A DNA stretch of 64,000 nt. Origin: Raffaelea ambrosiae (lineage: Eukaryota > Ascomycota > Sordariomycetes > Ophiostomatales > Ophiostomataceae). Positions 47,901 through 55,994 of the stretch are shown here, one piece after another. The position numbers and the translations under genes are program-made. The stretch covers positions 1,748,939 to 1,812,938 of the forward strand of contig PCDI01000001.1 in assembly GCA_002778195.1 (NCBI GenBank), in the 5' to 3' direction. The notes under the pieces are model-generated. The model was not told the origin of the DNA. It searched no databases and saw nothing but the letters and a program-made list of their open reading frames with translations. How positions within the stretch are numbered: position 1 is the stretch's first letter; each line of letters begins with the position of its first letter.

Positions 47901-49346
47901 ATGTCGCTGCGCTTGCTTTCTGGTGCGTCCTATCTCGGCTCTGTGGCCTGATTGGTTACGGTTCGAGCAATGCGAGGCTGACAAAAAAAAAAACTTACAC
48001 ACACAGGTAGCAGCTATCGTGACCTGGCCAAGCTGGTCAGCGAGAGGTGCATCTCCTTGGAACTTTCGTTTCTTCACCTTTGATCTACAAATGGCTAAAT
48101 AATTGTCCTTTCGCCCCCCCCCCCCCGCAGAACTGGATACCCATTGAGCCTCGAGGCTCTGAGCAGCTCGCACTTCTCCAATGGCGAGTCCTTTGTGTCG
48201 ATCGAGACGTCGGTCCGCGGCGCCGACGTCTTTATTATTCAGACGGCCTGCGAGCCGGTGAACGACAACCTGATGGAGCTGCTGATTGCCATCAGCGCCT
48301 GCCGGACGGCCTCGGCCAAGAGAATCACAGCCGTCTTGCCATGCTACCCATATGCACGGCAGGACAGGAAAGACCGCAGCCGGGCACCCATCACAGCCAA
48401 GCTGGTGGCGACCATGTTGGAGGGAGCCGGCTGCAACCACGTCATTGTAGGTGAACATGTTGTCGCTGGGGAAAAAAGAAGCAACTGTCCAATGTGGCTG
48501 ACAACTAGAGCAGACAATGGACCTGCATGCCTCTCAAATTCAAGGATTCTTCAACATCCCCGTGGATAAGTGTGTATTCGCTACTTGGAGCCCTGTCGCG
48601 AGCAATTGGCTGACTCATGTGCAGTGTATGTGAACTCTGCTGACGAATGCTGTTGTACTTGCGCTGGTTCGACACGACTAATCCCCTGTCAGTTGTACGC
48701 AGAAAAGGTCATGATCAGCTACATCCAATCACACTACGACCTGAGCGACCTCGTCATTGTGTCTCCTGATGCAGGTGGCGTCAAGAGGTGAGATGTTTCT
48801 CCCTGCTCCTCTGCTCTCTGTTCATCTGTTCCCTGGTGCTCACCCGAACCAGAGCCGCCACCATTGCCGACAAGCTGCGCCTCGACCTCGCCATCATCCA
48901 CAAGGAGCGCAAAGTCGCCAACCAGGTCAGCCGCATGATTCTGGTGGGCAGCGTCACGGACAAGACGGCCCTCGTCGTCGACGACATTGCCGACACGTGC
49001 GGCACCCTGGCCCTGGCCGCGAAAATCCTGCAGGAAAACGGGGCCCGCCGGAGCATTGCCATTGTGACGCACGGCTTCCTCAGCGGGCCATCCGTCACGG
49101 TGATTGAGAACAGCGTGCTGGAGACGCTGGTCGTGTCGAATACGCTGCCGCTGCCCGAGCACGCCAGATCCTGCAAGAAGATCCAGCAGATGGACGTGAG
49201 CCCGGTGATTGGGGAGGCCATCCGGCGGACACACAATGGAGAATCGTACGTTCGCATCGTCGCTGCAAGCGATTGCGTTTCCTTTTTTTTTTCTCCCTCA
49301 CTGCCGATTGCTAACGAGAAGCAGAATCTCCATGTTGTTCAATTGA
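47901..49346 (+). CDS. Ribose-phosphate pyrophosphokinase (PRPP synthetase)
   Basis: Model of eight exons: 47901-47922, 48007-48046, 48131-48446, 48514-48569, 48625 (one base), 48693-48787, 48853-49245, 49325-49346; 314 aa. It makes PRPP, the co-substrate of both neighbouring UPRTs, from ribose-5-phosphate and ATP. Motifs: GYPLSLEALSSSHFSNGES, ANDNL-like EPVNDNLMELLIAI, PYARQDRKDRSRAPITAKLV, TMDLHASQIQGFF, NIPVDNLYAEKV, SPDAGGVKRA, HKER, and the PRPP-binding loop LVVDDIADTCGTLALAAKIL. Length equals that of yeast Prs2/3/4 types without the insertion found in Prs1/Prs5. The Asn of DNLYAE is encoded across exon 4 (AA) and the lone T at 48625. Without that base the frame fails or needs a weaker donor (see findings). 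Tail SISMLFN from the short last exon. Confidence 0.87.
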
Positions 49347-50216
49347 ACAGGCACAATCTGGAAACTGGCACAGCAGTAGTGTTTAGCCGATGAGATAGAA
49401 TCACACGGGTACTAATACAGGAATGCAAAAGCATCAGCTCAGTAGCCACACTGGACAGTGGCCGTCAATTGCATGTGTAAGAGCGGCTCTGTAGAGACTG
49501 AAATTCACATGGGACAACGTGGAGAACATGGGGTCCCTACCAATTGACAATACCCCGTTGTCGGGAGAAATGGCATGCATCCAGAACTAAAGAACAACGG
49601 TGGGGTATTCACTGCAAGATAAACCTACGGATCAAGGTGAGGGGAACGAGATAGAGGGACAAAACAGGGCGTGTGCATAAGATGATAAGAGCAGGTAGCT
49701 TCTGAGTGGCTCTTTGGGGTGAGGCTATCGCCACTCCCTCACACGCCCCCTCTGACACCGGGAAGATAAGAGAACAGGCTTTCTTTCTTTCTAGAAACAC
49801 TCCGATCCTGGCCGGCGGCTGGTTCCGCAGGGTCGGTTAGATGGGTTCTCGCTCACAGACCATATGGAGCCAGATGGAGATGTTGTTGAATATCTGGCGG
49901 CAGGGGTGCAATGCCATTGGCTGTTGGCGAGTTTTACGAGACGTGGGTATGGGTGTGCGCATTGGAAGATACGGGATGATAGATGGGAAGGATGGGCATG
50001 TAGTTTGATAGTGGCATTGCATCCTGGTCATTGTACGCGGAACTGGTTATAGGAGTCGTCTACTGGCCACCATTAGACGATAGCAATACAGGGAATACAG
50101 GCGATGCCGACAGCAGACACACATGTGGAGCCGGGCGTTGGTGAACTCGAATCTTGGGGGGCATTGCCTTGCGACACTGAATTTGCTCTGTGGTGTGGAC
50201 ACCGCTGCCGCCACGC
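49347..50216. other. Convergent intergenic region, PRPP synthetase / aldehyde dehydrogenase
   Basis: 870 bases between two 3' ends. Two GATAAG motifs (49684-49689, 49764-49769) and CACACGCCCCC at 49740-49750 occur here although no promoter is expected. No coding frame of interest. Confidence 0.5.
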
Positions 50217-52017
50217 CTACCCGTAGCGCACCTGGCCGGCGGCCTCGCCAAACCAGTCGTCCGTCGCCAGCGACTCCTCCGGCGTCGCATAGTTGATGAT
50301 GGTGCTCTTGCTGATGGTGTAGTCGTTGTAGGCGTCGACGCCGTTCTCGCTGCCGACGCCGCTGGACGCCGTGGCCCCGCCCCACGGCGAGCTCGGGTCG
50401 TTGCGGTGGTGCGTGTTGACCCAGGTGATGCCGGCCTCGATCTGGCTGGACACGCGGAAGGCCTGCGACAGGTCCTGCGTCCAGATGGCCGCGCCCAGGC
50501 CAAACTCGCTGTCGTTGGCCAGCGCCACCGCCTCGTCCTCGGTGTCGAAGCCCGCCAGCACCACAATCGGGCCAAAGGCCTCTTCCTTCCAGATGCGGGT
50601 CTGGGTGATGCTGTTGCTGTTGTTGTCGGTCCCGGTGGACACCAGCAGGGTCGGCTCGTAAAAGTAGCCCCGGGTCAGATCAAAGCCGTCCAGCGCGCTG
50701 GCCCCCTGCATGCGCCGCCCGCCCACCAGCGCGCGGGCGTGCCCGCTGGCCACGGCGTCGTCCACGAGCGCCGTCATGTGGGCCAGCTGGCGGCCGGAGA
50801 TGACGGGCCCCATCATGGAGGCCGGGTTGGCCGGGTGGCCGATGCGGCGGGTGATGGACTGGATCTTGGCCACGAGGGCCTGCTCGACGTCGGCGCGGAT
50901 GCTGTTGGCGACGATGATGCGCGTGCTGGCCACGCAGGTCTGGCCGCTGGCGATGAAGCTGCCAAAGGCGATGCCGTTGACGGCGGCCGCCACGTGGGCG
51001 CCGGCGCCCGGGAACACGACCAGCGGCGCCTTGCCGCCCAGCTCGGCGGTCAGCCGCTTGAGGGAGGCGCCCGTCAGCTGGCCGATGGCCCGGCCCGAGG
51101 CCGTGCCGCCGGTGACGTCGACCTTGCGCACGAGCGGGTGCGCGACGAGGGCCCGGCCGGTGGTGGCGCCCAGGCCGGGCAGCACGTGGAAGACGCCGTC
51201 GGGCACGCCGGCCTGCTGCAGCAGGCGGGCCAGCAGGAGCGCGGTCAGCGGGGTCAGCTCGCTGGGCTTGACGATGACGCTGTTGCCGGCGGCGAGGGCG
51301 GGCGCGATTTTCTTGACGGCAATGAGCAGCGGGTGGTTGAAGGAGGTGATCTGGACGACCACGCCGAGCGGGACCCGGTCGACAAAGTTGTGCAGCGGGC
51401 CCGACGTCGGCAGCACCGGCCGCTCCTCCACGCGCAGCACCGCCGCGTAGTACTGGAACCAGCGCACCAGCGACGGCACCTGCGCCTGCATCTCGCGCAC
51501 CGCGCGGCCCGTCTGCTGCACCTCGAGCGGGATGAGCGACGGCAGGTTGGCCGTGAGCAGCCGCGCGCACGCCTCCAGCACGTCTGCGCGCTTCTGCCGC
51601 GGCGCCTTGGACCAGACGCCCGAGCGGAAGGCCGCATGGGCCTTTTGGACGGCCGCATCGACGTCTTCGACGGAGGCAGACTGGCATCTAGAGACAAAAA
51701 AACGTCAGAACAGCCAACCAATCTGGCGATGGTACGGCAGGGTGCGCTTCAGCGCCAAGCCATGGGAGACACACTTTGCAAAGATTTCGCCCGTGGCCGG
51801 GTCTTCCACCTCGATCCTATGGTTCAGTCAGTCGGACGTTCTCTGTGATGCAAAGTCATGAAGGCGTCGTGAGGTTCTCGTTCTTGTTCACGATCTTCAT
51901 CGCATTCTCCACTCCCCAGCTGGGAAGTCCATGTCCGACTGGTTAAGAAAGTACTCACAGCTCGCCGCTTCCCTCCTGCTCCTTTCCGGCAACCCACAGC
52001 TTGTAGACGTCTGACAT
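50217..52017 (-). CDS. NAD(P)-dependent aldehyde dehydrogenase
   Basis: Three exons: 51959-52017, 51775-51816, 50217-51687; 523 aa. Standard ALDH architecture: N-terminal VYKLWVAGKEQEGSGELIEV EDPATGEI, cofactor-binding SFNHPLLIAVKKIAPALAAG NSVIVKPSELTP, the general-base ELGGKAP, catalytic Cys in GQTCVASTRI, the EEAFGPI motif and the GLGAAIWT segment. The substrate is not readable. Context suggests an aldehyde of the pathway: 5-formyluracil on the thymine branch or malonic semialdehyde on the URC branch are candidates. Exon 2 is only 42 nt. It shares a 433-base divergent promoter with the iso-orotate-decarboxylase-like gene, suggesting co-regulation. A canonical ALDH length of about 500 residues is kept, with no missing key residue. 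Confidence 0.88.
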
Positions 52018-52450
52018 GGTTTCGTGGTCTGTGAGGGTCGTGACCAAGACTGAAGCAGCTTTCTTGGTCGCGACGAGGTCGGTCTTGTGGGCTGCATTTG
52101 GGCTGTTCGCCTGTCCAGCCCGTGGGCCGGGGCCCTTCTCGCGCTAAGCTTTAGCGTCTTATCGGCTCTGTTTCGCGGAATAAGACCCTTGACATGCTGA
52201 TAGCCCGCCTAGGGGCCAGGACGGACAGTCCCCCCCCCCCTGATAAGACGCGCTGCCCCTCGGGGGAAGCTGTAGTGGGGCCTGGGTTGTAGGGGACGTC
52301 TGGGCCAACCAGTGCCGTTCGAATAGGGCAACTACATTAACACCCAAGTCGCGCAGGATTTCCTGATATTCCTATTCCGTCTCCGAGATCACTGAACATC
52401 TTTTCCTCTCCACGACGACGACGACGACGACGACCCGAGCCCCAGACACC
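52018..52450. promoter_or_regulatory. Divergent promoter, aldehyde dehydrogenase / iso-orotate decarboxylase-like
   Basis: 433 bases with CTTATC (52158-52163), a TGATAG core (52198-52203) and GATAAG (52242-52247), all within about 90 bases. A C-run lies at 52231-52240. A (CGA)n run of eight units at about 52413-52434 precedes the start codon of the plus-strand gene, in its leader. Confidence 0.6.
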
Positions 52451-53578
52451 ATGGCCGCCTCGTCATCCAAGGTGGTGGACATCCACACCCACATGTACCC
52501 GCCGGCCTACATAGAGATCCTCGAGTCGCGCAGCGCGATCCCTCTGATCCGCAAGTTCCCAGAGGCCCCGGACCCGCGGTACATCATCCTGCCCGCCGAG
52601 GCCGCCTCGCTGGAGAATGTCAACCCCGACCAGCTGCCGGGCCGGCCGGTGACGGCGCACTACTCGTCGCTCAAGCAAAAGGTGCACTTCATGGACACGC
52701 ACAAGATCGACATCTCGGTCATCTCGCTGGCCAACCCGTGGCTCGACTTCGTGGCCACGGCCGAGGCCGCCGAGACGGCGCGGCACGTCAATGCCGAGTT
52801 CTCCGGCATGTGCGGCCAGTACCCGGGCCGCCTGTTCTTCTTTGCCACGCTGCCGCTGACGGCGCCCAAGGCGGACCTGCTGGCCGCCGTGGCCGCGCTG
52901 CCGGCCATCAAGTACTGCCGCGGCGTCATCCTGGGCACCACCGGCCTGGGCCGGGGCCTCGACGACCCGGCGCTGCTGCCCGTCTTCCAGGCGCTCGCCG
53001 ACCACAAGCTGCCCATCTTTCTGCACCCGCACTACGGCCTGCCGTCCGAGGTGTTCGGCCCCCGCAGCGACGAGTACGGCCACGTGCTGCCGCTCGCCCT
53101 GGGCTTCCCGATGGAGACGACCATCGCCGTGGCGCGCATGTATCTGGCCGGCGTGTTCGACGCCGTGCCCGGGCTGCGCATGCTGCTCGCCCACAGCGGC
53201 GGCACGCTGCCGTTCCTGGCCGGCCGTATCGAGAGCTGCATCGTGCACGACGGGCACCTGGTCAAGGCGGGCAAGGCGGGCCCGGCCCGGCGCACCATCT
53301 GGCAGGTGCTCCAGGAGCAGATCTACCTGGACGCCGTCGTCTACTCGGAGGTGGGCCTCCAGGCGGCCATCGCCGCCAGCGGCGCCGACCGCCTGCTCTT
53401 TGGCACCGACCACCCGTTCTTCCCGCCGCTGACCTCGGACGAGGACGGCACGTGGGAGAGCATGACGTGGAACCGCGAGGCCGTGTCCAAGGCGCTGGGT
53501 GCGGGCACCGCCGCGGCCAAGGCCGTGATGGGCGGGAATGCCGTGCGCATTCTACGGTTGCACGAGGAGTTTCCTTGA
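52451..53578 (+). CDS. Amidohydrolase-2 family decarboxylase, probable iso-orotate (uracil-5-carboxylate) decarboxylase
   Basis: Intronless, 375 aa. ACMSD-type metal site: His12 and His14 (VDIHTHMYP), His192 (FLHPHYG), His248 (LLAHSGG) and Asp320 (FGTDHPFF), the zinc ligands and catalytic residues expected of nonhydrolytic decarboxylases of this family. Fungal enzymes of this kind from Cordyceps and Metarhizium decarboxylate 5-carboxyuracil to uracil, the last step of thymine conversion to uracil. The identification rests on the family plus the adjacent thymine-7-hydroxylase-like gene and downstream uracil genes. The alternatives are ACMSD or gamma-resorcylate-type decarboxylases, which share the fold. 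ATG in CAGACACCATGGCC is a strong start. The next gene, about 780 bases downstream on the same strand, would make its substrate. Confidence 0.8.
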   Translation: MAASSSKVVDIHTHMYPPAYIEILESRSAIPLIRKFPEAPDPRYIILPAEAASLENVNPDQLPGRPVTAHYSSLKQKVHFMDTHKIDISVISLANPWLDFVATAEAAETARHVNAEFSGMCGQYPGRLFFFATLPLTAPKADLLAAVAALPAIKYCRGVILGTTGLGRGLDDPALLPVFQALADHKLPIFLHPHYGLPSEVFGPRSDEYGHVLPLALGFPMETTIAVARMYLAGVFDAVPGLRMLLAHSGGTLPFLAGRIESCIVHDGHLVKAGKAGPARRTIWQVLQEQIYLDAVVYSEVGLQAAIAASGADRLLFGTDHPFFPPLTSDEDGTWESMTWNREAVSKALGAGTAAAKAVMGGNAVRILRLHEEFP

Positions 53579-54356
53579 GATGGAGGAGCAAGAAGGGATG
53601 GAGATACGAGAACGCTGTCCCGCGCCAAGATACCAAATGCCATTGTCCATGTGTTGGGAACTCGGCACGCTCTTTGTGAACATGGTGAACACTGTAAGCA
53701 CTGTAAGCACTGCAGACCAACGAAACCTCTGATTGGCTCTCCGAAATACGACCGCGTTACCTGAATCGCCCTCGTAATAAGCTTCTCCGTTGCCTATCGG
53801 CCACGCCCAACCCCACATAGGCCACCAAAAGAGACGTTCTGGTAGCCGAACAATTTTGGGGTTCTGCCGTCTTGTTATCCAACAGCTAGCTGCGTCGTTC
53901 CCGAGTAAAAACCGCCCTCGTATAACCATTGGATCCAATCGTGCCCAGCCTGCCGGGGAGGTCCGTCCAAGAGGACGGGACACCAAGAAAACAGAAGCAC
54001 ACAAAGGTTGACACTGATACCGCTGCCCCCCATCCGAGTCCGGCAAATCCTTATCTGGCCTCCCCCAGGGCAGAGGCTGTCAAGGAGCTCTCCATCTTAT
54101 CTGGGCGAGATTCTGGGGAGCGGAACAATCGGGTGATTCTGGAAGGTCGTCACTGTGATGTAGATATATAGATCGTGGGCAGGTGGATCTGCAGAAGAAG
54201 CCACCTCCAAGACCAGGAGGTATCTTAGTGATTGATTGCCTTTTTTTTTATCCTTCCTGCCTCACTCTGACCAGTTTCTTTACTTGTTCAGCCTGTCTAG
54301 CAGTGCCCAGTAGATTTGCCCGTACTCTCCTTTGTCATTTCCACCCCGTCGCAGCG
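53579..54356. promoter_or_regulatory. Promoter of the thymine-7-hydroxylase-like gene
   Basis: 778 bases. Two identical CTTATCTGG boxes at 54050-54058 and 54096-54104, plus GTTATCC at about 53873-53879. The same CTTATCTGG box is present upstream of URC1. A short direct repeat of AACACTGTAAGCACTGTAAG occurs at about 53690-53710. No gene seen. Confidence 0.6.
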
Positions 54357-55542
54357 ATGTCCGAGTCCAAATCCAAGGAGGGATTCTCCATCCCAGTATG
54401 TTGCCTGGCCATGATATTTCTGCGCTGTCCTTTTTCAGACGTACAGCCACACCCCGTTCTCCCATCATTGCTGACAGTGACCCCCGCCTCCCAGCTCATC
54501 GATTTTAGCAAGTTCCTCAGCGGCACCGAGGACGAGCGCCAGCACACCGCCAAGGAGATCCTCAGCGGCTTCCGCTCCGCCGGCTTCATCTACCTGCACA
54601 ACCTGCCGCTGACGCCGGCCGAGCGGCAGCACATCTTCGACACGTCGGCCGCGTACTTCCGGCAGTCCGAGGCGGCCAAGCTGAGCCAGGCGATGCCGTC
54701 CATCCAGTCGAACCGCGGCTACAACTCGACGGGCCAGGAGAAGCTCGACGCCGACTCGCCGTCGGCGGACCTCAAGGAGACGCTGCACGTCGGCCGCGAA
54801 AACGACCCGGACTACGCCAACATCTGGCCGCCGGCCGAGGGCGCGCTCGCCGACTTCCGCCAGGAGGTGACGAGCTTCTACGACTTTTGCGCGCGCATGG
54901 CCGTCGAGGTGATGCGGGCCATCGGCGTCGGCCTCGGGCTCGGCCCCACCTACTTTGACCCCTTCATGGCCGACGGCGACCACAAGCTGCGCCTGCTGCA
55001 CTACCCCAGCGTCGACAAGCAGCTGTTCCGCGACCAGGTCGGCACGGTGCGCGCGGGCGCGCACACCGACTACGGCGCCGTCACGCTGCTGTTCCAGGAC
55101 AACCGCGGCGGCCTGCAGGTCAAGACGCCCGACGGCCGGTACATGGACGCCACGCCCATCGAGAACGCCATTGTCGTCAATGCCGGCGACCTGCTGTCGC
55201 GCTGGAGCAACGACTCCATCCGGTCGACGGTGCACCGCGTCGTCGAGCCGCCCAGCTCGGACGAGGGCGACCAGTACCCGGAGCGATACAGCATAGCGTA
55301 AGATCCCCTCCCCCCCCCCTTTTGACTTTTTTTTTTCTTTTCTTTCTTTTCTTCTTTCTTTTTTCAATCGTCCCGACTCTTGCCGGTCTTCACACTCTGA
55401 CCCATCCAGATTCTTTGCCAACCCGCACGAGAGCAGCTTCATTGATGCCATCCCCGGCACCTTCAAGACCGAGGCCGACAAGAAGTACAAGGGCATCACG
55501 AGCGGACAGTACTACCTGGAGCGGTTGGCGGGCACATATTAG
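54357..55542 (+). CDS. Fe(II)/2-oxoglutarate dioxygenase, probable thymine 7-hydroxylase
   Basis: Three exons: 54357-54395, 54495-55297, 55410-55542; 324 aa, close to the reported size of the Neurospora enzyme (about 330). Isopenicillin-N-synthase-type fold: N-terminal GFRSAGFIYLHNLPL, the iron triad His203-x-Asp205 (AHTDYGAVTLLFQDN) and His260 (STVHRVV), and the 2-oxoglutarate-binding Arg277-x-Ser (RYSIAFF). Thymine 7-hydroxylase oxidises the methyl of thymine in three steps to 5-carboxyuracil, the substrate of the decarboxylase encoded next door. The substrate assignment is inference from family likeness (DLKETLHVGRE region) and neighbours; other IPNS-like dioxygenases share the triad. Exon 1 codes 13 residues, ATG chosen for frame with MSESKSKEGFSIP. 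Confidence 0.8.
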
Positions 55543-55994
55543 GAGGATTGTGAAGATAAAAAAAAATAAAAAATAAAATCACATGAAAAATAAAAATTGT
55601 AGGAAATAGCAAAAGAACGAAAGAAAAAACATGTTAAAATAGTTGAAAATGACAGCGTACTGTGGATTGATTCATTTTCTCTCTTCTCGTTACTCCTACA
55701 ACAGGACCCAACAATTAACTCATGAAACGTGGCTATGAAAAGACAAAAACGCAAAAAAGACAGACACAATTCTTGATCCTTGATCCTTATCCCAATCCTT
55801 GACCCTCCAATCCTCAATATCCCAGAAACAGCAGAAACGATACACCACAATAGAGACACCACGGAAAAGACCACTGAAAAGAACACCACCGAAATACCCC
55901 AAAGTTGAAACACCCATTAAAGATTCACAGGGAAGACAAAAAAAAAAGAAAAAAGAAACAACAGAAAGAAAAAAAAAAAGACAAGGACAAACCC
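55543..55994. other. Convergent intergenic region
   Basis: 452 bases of A-rich 3' UTR sequence between the dioxygenase and regulator genes. It contains repeated AAAAATAAAA and ACCAC-rich tracts; no gene. Confidence 0.65.
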
